Source: an uncultured Saprospiraceae bacterium
GTDB taxonomy: Bacteria; Bacteroidota; Bacteroidia; Chitinophagales; Saprospiraceae
Reading direction: 5' to 3'
Assembly: GCA_937872385.1 (NCBI GenBank)
Contig: CALMSO010000027.1
Coordinates: forward strand, 1 to 64,000
Length of the DNA: 64,000 nucleotides
Part shown: piece after piece, positions 46,016 to 55,800 of the stretch
Position numbering within the stretch: the stretch's first letter is position 1
Layout: every line of letters begins with the position of its first letter
The notes under the pieces: generated by a model
The model's input: only the letters and a program-made list of their open reading frames with translations
Databases searched by the model: none
What the model was told of the DNA's origin: nothing
Translations under genes and position numbers: made by a program

Positions 46016-48682
46016 TTATCGCCCACCCGCTACTTCACCACCACCGCTATTTCTTTGAAAACCAATGGTTTTTCGGACAAAAACATTATCGTTTTTATCT
46101 AATTCAAATGGTTGAACATCCTCGATAGTCAGTAAATGCGTGGAGGTATTGTCGCGCTCTTCAAGCGGAATAGCCGCTAAGCGCAGGTTTTGGTTTTTAA
46201 TCGCTTCCATTACGATGCTGCGCACACTGCGGGCATTGCCAAAGTACTTGTCGCGGTATTCATGAATGAACGTAAAATACTTCTTCAGGTGTTCTTCGGC
46301 CTCAGGCGTAGGCACGATGCCCTGCTCCGAAAGCATCAACAGGGCGATGCGCCCCAACTCTTCGGGTGAGTAATCGTCGAATTTTAGAATCTTATCAAAA
46401 CGAGAACTCAGACCCGGATTCGCCTTCATGAAAGCGTCCATATTTTCGGGATAGCCAGCCACGAAGACAAAGAACTGCCCCCGGTGGTCTTCCATGCGCT
46501 TGAGCAGCGTTTGAATGGCTTCATCGCCATAATCGCTCCGCCCGCCGCCGTTGCCACTGGAAGATAGTGCATAAGCCTCGTCAATAAAAAGCACGCCGCC
46601 GATGGCTTCGTCCACTTTTTCTGCGGTTTTGATGGCGGTTTGCCCAACATAGCCCGCCACTAATCCCTGGCGATCGGTTTCAATCATGTGCCCGCGCTCC
46701 AATACGCCCAAGGCCTTGTAGATACGAGTGAGAATGCGTGCCACGGTGGTTTTGCCGGTACCGGGATTGCCCACAAAAACCGTGTGCAAAAAGAAGCTAT
46801 TCAGCACATCCCGACTGGTTTCGCGGTAAAAGCGTACTAAGCGCACCAGTTCGTTAATCTGTGCCTTAATATTGTCCATGCCGATGAGGCGATTCAATTC
46901 ATTGAGCGATTCTTGCAGCAGCCGTTCGTCCACTGGGATGCTGGGCAATTCGCGGCCCGTAGTGTCCTGAATTTTTTCTACATCCATCAATTGAATAGTA
47001 GCCAAATGCTCTTTATCCAATGCGCGGGGGCTTTCGGCGGCCATAGCTCGCAGACCGAGGTTGATTTTTGCTTTTTCAATCAAGGCATAGACAAACCGGG
47101 CGTTGCCGAAGGTTCGGTCGCGTTTGCGATAAGCTTCGACGATGATCTCGTCTATTTTATTTTTGGCTTCGGACGTCAGTTTTACTCCCTTTTCCTGGCA
47201 GGCGTATTCGGCAATGCGCGACAACTCCTGCGGCAGATAATCCTGAAATTCAAAATACAAATTGAAGCGCGACTGCAAGCCCGGATTGGAACTGAGAAAA
47301 TGCTTCATTTCTTTGGGATAGCCCGCCACGATGACGGCCAAATCGCCGGAACCGTTGGACAACTCCTTTACCAAAATTTCGATGACCTCGCGGCCAAAGT
47401 CCTTGCTATCGTCATTGGAGCGTGCCAGCGAATAGGCTTCATCAATAAACAATACGCCGCCGCGCGCTTTTTCGATGGCTTCTTTTACCTTAGGGGCGGT
47501 TTGTCCAATGTATTCGCCTACCAAATCCACTCGATCTACCTCATGAACGTGTCCTTTACTGAGCAAGCCCATTTTGCGATACAACATACCCATCATAGCC
47601 GCCACGGTGGTTTTGCCGGTGCCCGGATTGCCAATAAAAACCGAGTGCACGTTGATTTCTTCCTTTTCTTCGAAGCCTTTTTCCTTCCGCAATTGCAAAA
47701 ATTGGATATAACGCGCATGGTTGCGCACCTGCCGCTTGATGTCTTCGAGGCCGATGAGCGCATCGAGCTTGGCCATTACCTGCTCAAAGCTTTCGGCGGT
47801 TTCGCTGGGCGGCGATAGCACCACAGTAGATTGATAATCAGGCAATAAGACCCCGGCAATTCCTTCTTCAAATTCTTCATCTACATCAAATGGAATCACC
47901 GCCAATAGCCGGTCCATGAACACCAATTCGGCCGTGTAGCGATCGCGCCGCCACGAGCCTTTCACATTGGAGCCCCAGCCAGCGGTTATTTTGATTAAAT
48001 CCTCGTTTTTTTCAATGCGTTGGAGGCGCACCACCTGCCCCTTGAGTTCGCGGGCATCGTTGTAAAACTTGGCGAACAATTCGCACTGCCAGGGCTTGGT
48101 GCTGTTGAGGTTGCGCAGTACGATTTCTACATAAATGTAGCGCGTCTCCTCGCTGTTAAATTCTTTGTAATAGGTGCGCTCACCTTCGGGCACGTCGTCG
48201 TAGGGACCTTCATACAGGCGCAGCGACTCCACTTCGAGGTACGGGTTTTCGCCGGGCAGCATATCTTTCATCGCGTCCTCGATGTAGAAGTATTTGGTCG
48301 CTATTTTTTCGCCTTCCACCCAGGCTTCCCAGTAGTAGGTGCCGCGTTTCCAGAAAGCCCCCTCGCCCTTATTGCCCCAGCCTTCGCGGATATAAACGAT
48401 GTGGTCGTATTTGCTGACTTTTTTTCTCAATTGTAGGGCGCATAGCTCCTTGCGGCCTTTTTTCAGGGCATAGCATTTCAGGGTCACTTCGATTTCCCAG
48501 TCTTCTTCGTCGAAGCGCTTATTGTAAAATGATAGCTCGGCATACACGAAAGTGGTTTCGTAGCGGTCGAATACTTGCCGGTACTTTTTCTTGTTGTCGG
48601 CCAGCCATTCGGTGGAAGCATATACTTTCAGCTCCCGAAATTTGTACTTTTTCAATGCCGGTAATAAATATCCTTCTGACAT
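46016..48682 (-). CDS. CbbX/SpoVK-like protein with two AAA+ domains and duplicated N-terminal domain
   Basis: This is an 888-residue protein. Residues 15-140 and 150-275 look like two copies of one beta-rich domain, sharing REGWGNKGEGAFWKRGTYYW versus TAGWGSNVKGSWRRDRYTAE. Two CbbX-type AAA+ domains follow: Walker A GNPGTGKT at 351-358 and 638-645, Walker B GGVLFIDEA at about 408-416 and 696-703, plus the arginine-finger region NPGLQSRFN. Both sites look intact, so both should hydrolyse ATP. CbbX/SpoVK family members remodel protein complexes; the target here is unknown. An intrinsic terminator at 48921-48957 separates it from the DUF4397 gene upstream. Confidence 0.9.
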   Translation of the reverse strand: MSEGYLLPALKKYKFRELKVYASTEWLADNKKKYRQVFDRYETTFVYAELSFYNKRFDEEDWEIEVTLKCYALKKGRKELCALQLRKKVSKYDHIVYIREGWGNKGEGAFWKRGTYYWEAWVEGEKIATKYFYIEDAMKDMLPGENPYLEVESLRLYEGPYDDVPEGERTYYKEFNSEETRYIYVEIVLRNLNSTKPWQCELFAKFYNDARELKGQVVRLQRIEKNEDLIKITAGWGSNVKGSWRRDRYTAELVFMDRLLAVIPFDVDEEFEEGIAGVLLPDYQSTVVLSPPSETAESFEQVMAKLDALIGLEDIKRQVRNHARYIQFLQLRKEKGFEEKEEINVHSVFIGNPGTGKTTVAAMMGMLYRKMGLLSKGHVHEVDRVDLVGEYIGQTAPKVKEAIEKARGGVLFIDEAYSLARSNDDSKDFGREVIEILVKELSNGSGDLAVIVAGYPKEMKHFLSSNPGLQSRFNLYFEFQDYLPQELSRIAEYACQEKGVKLTSEAKNKIDEIIVEAYRKRDRTFGNARFVYALIEKAKINLGLRAMAAESPRALDKEHLATIQLMDVEKIQDTTGRELPSIPVDERLLQESLNELNRLIGMDNIKAQINELVRLVRFYRETSRDVLNSFFLHTVFVGNPGTGKTTVARILTRIYKALGVLERGHMIETDRQGLVAGYVGQTAIKTAEKVDEAIGGVLFIDEAYALSSSGNGGGRSDYGDEAIQTLLKRMEDHRGQFFVFVAGYPENMDAFMKANPGLSSRFDKILKFDDYSPEELGRIALLMLSEQGIVPTPEAEEHLKKYFTFIHEYRDKYFGNARSVRSIVMEAIKNQNLRLAAIPLEERDNTSTHLLTIEDVQPFELDKNDNVFVRKTIGFQRNSGGGEVAGGR

Positions 48683-48897
48683 ATTGAATAATTGACTGTT
48701 TTTCCCTTTACAAAAATTAATCCGATGCCGGCAAGTAGTTTGCCTTCATGTGTGACTGTAAGGGGGATATACGTGCGTACGCCTTGACGACGAGCATCTT
48801 TTATGAATCCGGCGCTTTCTTGGCCAATGCCCGCCAGTTTTATTTTCTTAACCAAATCAAATTGTAATTTGACACATTTTGCGCAAAAAGCCAACAT
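48652..48897 (-). CDS. 81-residue hypothetical protein, uncertain
   Basis: A frame with ATG at 48897 encodes a basic 81-residue protein (MLAFCAKCVKLQFDLVKK, later RTYIPLTVTHEGKLLAGIGL). It starts 23 bases after the hairpin of the DUF4397 terminator and overlaps the start of the AAA gene by 31 bases. Codon sense is not unlike its neighbours and the ATG is clean, but no family is recognised. It may be a small gene co-transcribed with the AAA gene or merely an open leader. Confidence 0.3.
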   Translation of the reverse strand: MLAFCAKCVKLQFDLVKKIKLAGIGQESAGFIKDARRQGVRTYIPLTVTHEGKLLAGIGLIFVKGKTVNYSICQKDIYYRH

Positions 48898-48925
48898 TCT
48901 TTTGTTAAAAAACCGCTAAAAACGC

Positions 48926-48957
48926 AAAAGGCGCGCCGAACCGAAGCCCGACGCGCC
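48926..48957 (-). terminator. intrinsic terminator of the DUF4397 gene
   Basis: On the minus strand a 12-pair stem GGCGCGTCGGGC/GTTCGGCGCGCC (three G-U pairs) closes on a stable TTCG tetraloop and is followed by TTTTGCGTTTT. It lies 25 bases after the stop codon at 48982. Confidence 0.85.
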
Positions 48958-48981
48958 CTTTTTATATTGATAATCAATCAC

Positions 48982-51900
48982 TTACTTCACTACTACAAAA
49001 CGCTGCGTAATGATGCCTTTGGGCGTCAGCAGGCTGTAGTGATACACACCCTGCGGCAGATTGCCCGTCTCGAGGCGAAGCGTGTGCTCGCCGGCAGGCT
49101 GGTTGCCGAGGTAGGTGCTGCGTACCAATTGTCCATTGGCGTTGAAAATATTTGCTGAGATGTTCAGGCCTTCACTCAAGGTGAAACGCACCTGTGCTTC
49201 GCCATTCACAGGGTTGGGTGCAATTTGTAATTGCTGTACGAAACGGTTGATTTCATTGGTGCTCACCAACAAGCTCAGCGGGAAAGTTGTACCATCCGGG
49301 AGGGCTACCCAAACGCCGAAAGCTGGCTCTTCGCCCGACAACAAACCGGAAGCAAAAACAAAAGCAGCGCCGCCTTCCAGCGTGCTTACGTCAGCCATGT
49401 AAGAAGCCACCACATTGTCGTTAGCACCGGCTGGTGTCACGTCGAGGTTATAAGAAGCTGCTGGCACGTTCACATATTCTGAAAAATCACCAAACGACAG
49501 ATTGCCGAACAATACGCCACCGCCTTGTACCACTACATCCACCGCCGGAGCGTCGGGTGAGCCATGATACAACAGCAGATCAACGCCCTCGCCGCTGGCC
49601 GAAGCCGTACGCGCTGCATCAAAAATAGCGAGCCCGAAAGGCGTTTCTGTATTGCCCAGAATACCGGTAGCTACTACAATGTAGGTTTTGCCATTATCCA
49701 ATACAATGTCTTCAAATACCGCTACTGCATCTGCTGCAGAAGTGCTGCCCGCAGGTGCTACGGCTAAGTCAATCGGAGTGCCCGCTGGCAACAGTTCAAA
49801 AGGTGTCGCCGTGCGGAAGGCAAAATCTTCGATCAGCAGCTCGCCGTTTGCGTAGATATCCACTGTCGGGGCAATGGCATTGTGTACCACTTGTACATCC
49901 GCCAGCGGCGAAAACGGCAGCGCAATCACCGTACCGTCGGCCAAAGCCGCAAACAGACCGAAGCCCGGCTCGCCGCCCAGCAAGCCAGATGCAAATACCT
50001 GCACCGCACTACCTGCCAGCCCTTGGAGGGGTGCAAGGAAGGTAGCTACAATATTCGGATCGCCAGCAGCACGCACGTCGAGCAGGTACTCCAGTGCAGG
50101 CACACTCAGGTAGCCATCGGTGAACTCGCCATACGCCAGATTTTCAATCAAAGTAGCAATGAAGCGCGCGTCCACATCTACGGCCGGAGCACCCGGCGAG
50201 CCATGGAAAACATTCACATCCACTAAGTTGGGATTGGCGGCCATGGTTCTAGCAGCGTCATTCACCGCCAGCGTGAAGGGAAAATCTTCATCGCCCACAA
50301 TACCATTGGCATATACTACATAATTTTTATCATTGTCAAATACAATACCTTCAAAAGTCACAATCGCATCGGCTACCGAAGCGCTGCCACCCGGAGCCAC
50401 TGCTACGTCCACCGCTACATCCGCCGGTACATCTACAAAAGGCGTCGCGGTGCGGAAGGCAAAGTTTTCTATCAGTTTCAAACCATTTGTATAAACATCC
50501 ACCGTTGGGGAGGGCGAGTTGTGAATGATTTGTACTTTGGTCGTCGGAGCCACCGGAAATTCTACCACTGTGCCATCAGGCAGCGCTGCAAACAAACCAA
50601 AACCCGGCTCGCCGCCCAGCAAACCTGATGCAAAAACCGTTGCTGCACCACCGGCCAAACCATTCAAATCGGCGAGGAAAGTCGCTACTACGTTCGGGTC
50701 ACCGGCTGCGCGCACATTCAGAAAATAAGCATTCGGTGCTACCGATAGATAATCATCGGTGTATTCGCCATACGCCAGATTGCTAATCAGATTGCCTACG
50801 GCAAAGGCGTCCACATCTACGGCCGGAGCGCCCGGTGAGCCATGCAGTACCGCAAATTCTACATTGTCCGCATTAGCGGCCATGGTTCTAGCGGCGTCAT
50901 TTACAAACAAAGTGAAGGGAAAATCATCGTTGCCGACAATGCCAGAAGCCGTTACTACATAATTTTTATCATTGTCAAATACAATACCTTCAAAAGTCAC
51001 AATCGCATCGGCTACCGAAGCGCTGCCACCCGGAGCCACTGCTACGTCCACCGCTACATCCGCCGGTACATCTACAAAAGGCGTCGCGGTGCGGAAGGCA
51101 AAGTTTTCTATCAGTTTCAAACCATTTGTATAAACATCCACCGTTGGGGAGGGCGAGTTGTGAATGATTTGTACTTTGGTCGTCGGAGCCACCGGAAATT
51201 CTACCACTGTGCCATCAGGCAGCGCTGCAAACAAACCAAAACCCGGCTCGCCGCCCAGCAAACCTGATGCAAAAACCGTTGCTGCACCACCGGCCAAACC
51301 ATTCAAATCGGCGAGGAAAGTCGCTACTACGTTCGGGTCACCGGCTGCGCGCACATTCAGAAAATAAGCATTCGGTGCTACCGATAGATAATCATCGGTG
51401 TATTCGCCATACGCCAGATTGCTAATCAGATTGCCTACGGCAAAGGCGTCCACATCTACGGCCGGAGCACCCGGTGAGCCATGTAGTACCGCAAATTCTA
51501 CATTACCATCAATGGCGGCCGCCTCGCGAGCCATGTCCGTCACGTGTAGGGTAAAGGGAAAATCAGCGTTGCCAACAATACCGCCGGCAGTTACTACATA
51601 GGTTTTACCATTTTCAAACATGATGTCATCAAAAACAGCCACTGCATCAGCGGCGGAGGTGCTACCAGCCGGAGCCACTGCCAACTGAAAATTCACACCT
51701 GCCGGAGCAAATTCAAACGGCGTAGCGGTACGAAATGCAAAATCGGCCAAAGCCAGTTCGCCATTCAGATACAAATCTACCGAAGGCGCGGGCGAATTGT
51801 GCAAAATCTGCACCCGCGCTACCGGGCTGAAAGGAAACGCTGCTACTGTGCCATCGGGCAAGGCTGCAAACAAGCCAAAAGCCGGTGTACCGCCCAAAAT

Positions 51901-52545
51901 TCCGGAAGCAAATACCTGTGCAGCGCCACCGCCAAGGCCGTTGAGATCTGCGAGGAAAGTAGCTACAATACCAGGCGTACCGGCAGCACGCACATCGAGA
52001 TAGTACTCATTGGCGGGCACGCTCAGATAATCATCTGTGAAAGAGCCGAAAGCGAGATTGCTAATCAAGTTACCCACTGTGCGCGCGTCCACATCTACGG
52101 CCGGAGCGCCCGGTGAGCCGTGAAACACCGAAAAGTCCACGTTGTCGGGCATCATGGCTGCTTCGCGGGCAGCAGCATTGACAAAAAGATTGAAAGGATT
52201 ATCGGCATCACCGACAATGCCAGCGGCAATAACGACGTATCGGCCGCCGTCGTCCAATGAGCCGAGCGGAAAAGTAGCGATGGCCTCGTCCACCGAAGTG
52301 CTGGGGCTAACCGCCACACCTACTTCAATATCAGCACCTGCGGGCACATCCAGAAAGGGCGTAGCTGCCCGGAACGGTACCGCTGTCAATTCTGGCAACA
52401 AAGCGCCATTAACATAAATATCTACGATGGGGCCGGCCTCGGTGCCGGGGGTGGGCGAGTTGTGAATTACCTGCACCCTTGCAGTTTGGGCTACAATAGC
52501 TGAAGCTGCCAATAGTGCGATTAGCACCATGTACAGTTTGTTCAT
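48982..52545 (-). CDS. large secreted DUF4397-repeat protein with T9SS sorting domain
   Basis: This 1187-residue protein has a signal peptide (about 1-19, ending IVAQ). Five units of about 213 residues follow, each with two DUF4397-like halves: one opening VQVIHNSP-type, the other VFHGSPGAPAVDVDA-type, so ten repeats in all. The end is a T9SS sorting domain (LQIAPNPVNGEAQVRFTLSE, then LPQGVYHYSLLTP). The repeats probably form a beta-rich rod or adhesin exported to the surface; the role is inferred. Units 3 and 4 are nearly identical at DNA level. An own promoter in the 317-base divergent gap and an intrinsic terminator mark it as a separate transcript. Confidence 0.88.
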   Translation of the reverse strand: MNKLYMVLIALLAASAIVAQTARVQVIHNSPTPGTEAGPIVDIYVNGALLPELTAVPFRAATPFLDVPAGADIEVGVAVSPSTSVDEAIATFPLGSLDDGGRYVVIAAGIVGDADNPFNLFVNAAAREAAMMPDNVDFSVFHGSPGAPAVDVDARTVGNLISNLAFGSFTDDYLSVPANEYYLDVRAAGTPGIVATFLADLNGLGGGAAQVFASGILGGTPAFGLFAALPDGTVAAFPFSPVARVQILHNSPAPSVDLYLNGELALADFAFRTATPFEFAPAGVNFQLAVAPAGSTSAADAVAVFDDIMFENGKTYVVTAGGIVGNADFPFTLHVTDMAREAAAIDGNVEFAVLHGSPGAPAVDVDAFAVGNLISNLAYGEYTDDYLSVAPNAYFLNVRAAGDPNVVATFLADLNGLAGGAATVFASGLLGGEPGFGLFAALPDGTVVEFPVAPTTKVQIIHNSPSPTVDVYTNGLKLIENFAFRTATPFVDVPADVAVDVAVAPGGSASVADAIVTFEGIVFDNDKNYVVTASGIVGNDDFPFTLFVNDAARTMAANADNVEFAVLHGSPGAPAVDVDAFAVGNLISNLAYGEYTDDYLSVAPNAYFLNVRAAGDPNVVATFLADLNGLAGGAATVFASGLLGGEPGFGLFAALPDGTVVEFPVAPTTKVQIIHNSPSPTVDVYTNGLKLIENFAFRTATPFVDVPADVAVDVAVAPGGSASVADAIVTFEGIVFDNDKNYVVYANGIVGDEDFPFTLAVNDAARTMAANPNLVDVNVFHGSPGAPAVDVDARFIATLIENLAYGEFTDGYLSVPALEYLLDVRAAGDPNIVATFLAPLQGLAGSAVQVFASGLLGGEPGFGLFAALADGTVIALPFSPLADVQVVHNAIAPTVDIYANGELLIEDFAFRTATPFELLPAGTPIDLAVAPAGSTSAADAVAVFEDIVLDNGKTYIVVATGILGNTETPFGLAIFDAARTASASGEGVDLLLYHGSPDAPAVDVVVQGGGVLFGNLSFGDFSEYVNVPAASYNLDVTPAGANDNVVASYMADVSTLEGGAAFVFASGLLSGEEPAFGVWVALPDGTTFPLSLLVSTNEINRFVQQLQIAPNPVNGEAQVRFTLSEGLNISANIFNANGQLVRSTYLGNQPAGEHTLRLETGNLPQGVYHYSLLTPKGIITQRFVVVK
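50314..51502. repeat. two near-identical 550-base direct repeats within the DUF4397 gene
   Basis: Bases 50314-50863 recur at 50953-51502, offset by exactly 639 bases (213 codons, in frame). By eye I find only two substitutions in the shared stretch. The in-frame offset means that recombination would add or remove one protein unit without breaking the reading frame. Confidence 0.85.
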
Positions 52546-52664
52546 GATTGAATCGTTTTTAGGTTTGGAGAATTATTATCATTTCAAAACCTACAACACG
52601 ACTGATATGGCAATGTTTAAGAATTTGTTGGTAAATGCGCCCAAAACTTCCACAAAAGCTATTT

Positions 52665-52722
52665 TTTGCCAATAGCTGTCACTTTGCCAATACACCACCG
52701 GTTAAAAAGCATTTTGCCAATA
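52665..52722. repeat. three TTTGCCAATA direct repeats in the divergent gap
   Basis: TTTGCCAATA occurs at 52665-52674, 52683-52692 and 52713-52722, spacing 18 and 30 bases, in the 317-base gap (52546-52862) between the DUF4397 gene and the ClpB-like gene. The spacing is not a multiple of one helical turn. They might be binding sites of a shared regulator; I see no other structure in the gap. Confidence 0.55.
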
Positions 52723-52862
52723 GGCGGCTTTTTGCATAAAAGTAATTGATAATCAAATGAATAGACGATTACCAAAGGCTGCCTACCCCGCCCAACAACT
52801 TTTCTTTGGCGCTTTCGCTGAATGTGTTTAACTTAAAGCCCCTAAAACTATCATAACCCTCG

Positions 52863-55800
52863 ATGCCATCTGTACAGCTTAAAATACCGGTATTTGTCAA
52901 AAATACGCTTGTGGACAATCGGGCGTATTATCATGTACGTCCAGTGTTTGCTGGCTATCCAGTGGCTTCGCACCATCGCTTGGAGTTGGCGACCAACCGT
53001 TTCAAACAGGAAATCAGGCAGTACTTCAAAGGGTTTCAGTTGCAGCGGCACAATGCGGAGCACTTGCTGTGGTATTTATTCAATCCGGAGCTTGCTTATC
53101 AAACTTTTGAATATGATTTCAGCTCCTCTGAGTTGCAGGCGCGTGGCAAATTTGGCGTGGTGTTTTTTACTTTACAAAATATGACCTTTGCCTGTTTGCC
53201 CAATGTCAACAACTTCATGTTTCTTGCTGGGCAGGGCGATATTTCAATGGCGGCATTGCAACCCAAGGTGGGGAAAATTGTCAAAATGCTGCTCACACAA
53301 GCCAAACACAACCAAAACGGCGACTTCGACCCGGAGGCGTTCTATGCCAATGGTCGGGAGTTCCTCACTGAGGTAGCGGTAAATGTGCACATCACGGCTG
53401 GTAATTTTCAGCACCAAATGGTGGACCACGATTGGATATTCTCGCGCCTGCGCGAAGCCGCTGAATTCGACGGCGCGATGGAAGTGGAAAAAACAGGCTA
53501 TGACCTCAACAGCCGCTACCCTGCCGAGCTGGGCCGCGCTTTCTATCAGGATGATAAAGTGAATAAAATATATCATATTGTTTTTCAACCTGAAAATACA
53601 CCTTTGGTCATCGTAGGCGAGGAGGGAGTGGGTAAGCACGCGTTGTTGCACGAAGTGGTGTGGCGCTATCAGAGCGATTTTTATGGGCAAAAAAAAGGCA
53701 GACGCACCGAGAATATCTGGCATATTGATCCCACGCGCATTATTTCAGGTATGAGCATTCAGGGAATGTGGCAGAAACGTTTCGAAGCGATGCTGGATTA
53801 CATCATGTTGCCCGACGAACCCGGCGAAAAGCCCGATAAATTATTGATAGACAACTCAATAGCATTGTTGCGCATTGGCAAATCATCCCAAACCAACATG
53901 ACCCTGAGCGACGTGCTCAAGCCCTATTTAGAAAAGCGTCAGTTGCAAATTATTCTGATTGCTACTCCTGAAGAGTGGAAAATCGTGCAAGAAAAAGACC
54001 GAGGCTTTGCCGATTTGTTTCAAGTGCTACGCATTTATGAGCCTCCGGCCGACATCAGCGCCCGCATTGTGCTGGAGCAACGCAAGGTGTTGGAGCGCGA
54101 GCACGGCTGCATCATTACGATTGAAGCCATTCATGAATTATTTACTATTCAACGCAACTATTTTCGCAATCGTGCTATGCCCGGTAGCTTGCTGAAAATG
54201 CTGCGACAGTTGGTTGCCCGCTACCAGTTCAGCAAAATAGACGCCCCACAAGTGCGCGAGGCTTTCAAAGACCTGAGCGGGCTCAAAGAGCGTATGCTGG
54301 ATGCTGGCGAGCGCCTCGACGAAAAAACGGTGCACCAAGCGCTGGCGCAGGAATTGATAGGGCAGCCCGCCGCCGTGGCCGCCTTAGAAAATGTGGTGCA
54401 CCTGAGCAAAGCCAAATTGCACAACAGCCAAAAACCACTCAGTTCTTTCCTGTTTGTGGGGCCCACCGGCGTTGGCAAAACCCAAGCCGCCAAGGTACTT
54501 TGCCATTATCTGATGGGCAGTGAAGCGCATCTGCTGCGCTTTGATATGAATGAATACATTGACAATGGTGCCCTACAACGCCTGATTGGAGATTTTTACA
54601 ACCCCGAAGGACAACTCACCGGCAAGGTGCGCTACCAACCTTTTGGTATTTTATTGCTCGATGAAATCGAAAAAGCGCACCCCGGCGTACACGATTTGCT
54701 GCTACAATTGCTCGATGAAGGTCGCCTCACCGACAGCCTCGGCCGCACGGTTGATTTTTCTAATACGATTATCATTATGACTTCCAACCTCGGTGCCCAA
54801 GAAGTGAATGATGGCGTGGGGTTTCGGCCTTCTGCCGAAAATGACGAAGCTATTTATCGCAAAGCAATCGAACGGTTTTTCCGGCCGGAGTTTATCAATC
54901 GCATTGACGAAATTGTCGTTTTTCAGCCCTTGGATATGGAGCATATTCAAAAAATTGCCCGTTTGCAAATCCGAGAACTGCTACAACGCGACGGCTTCGT
55001 GCGGCGCACCACTATTCTCAATATTTCGCAGGAAGCCTTAGAATGGGTAGCGCGGCGGGGCTTCAATGTGCGCATGGGCGGGCGCGCCCTCAAACGCCAA
55101 ATCGAGCGCGACCTGACCACGCTCTCCGCCGAGCAGCTAATCACTACGTACAACGAAAGCCCCATTTTACTGGATATTACATTTGAAAATGGACACCTTC
55201 TGCCGCATATCACGCCTTTTGAATTTCTCGACCTGGCCGAAGAAAACTGGCTCCCCACCCTACCCGAAGAAAAACGTGGTAAATCTTTTTACAGCCGCCT
55301 ACTCGCAGCAGTGGAGCGCATCCAGCAATCCATCGTGTCCATCCATCCGAAAGGGCAGGACCCCGACAGCCCGATTGTAATCGGCGACGACAGCCAGCTC
55401 GATTGGCAATTTTATGATTTCAAAAACAAGGTGTCGGAAATGGAAGAAAAAATCCGGTTTATTTTGCCGGGCTTCCGCGAACGCTTCATGCACGAGGCAC
55501 CCGCCATTCCGCTACGGCTCAAACGCGTGACCATACCGCCGCACCGCAGCGACCGCGCTTTCCGCGAAAATTTCCGCGACCGGCTCTTTCAGGAAGAAGG
55601 ACTGCGCGAACTCCGAGAAACCTACCAGACCTTAGGGATGCAATTCGATACGGTACAAACCGATTTTATTAGCCATTTTCTCGACGTGGCCTTGCTGGCG
55701 TTGGCCGTGCGCGGTTTCTTGCGCAACCACAGCGATAAGCTGGTGATTCGTTTTGAATCACTTATCACTGGCCTCGGCGAGCGGGAAACAACTTATTTAC

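Noticed and set aside
46913..47818. 301-residue open frame on the plus strand
   Set aside because: It lies fully antisense to the CbbX-like AAA gene and reads as a shadow of its codon bias.
50314..51502. Regular repeats considered as a CRISPR array
   Set aside because: The repeats are long coding units of a DUF4397 protein in frame, with no short spacers and no cas genes.
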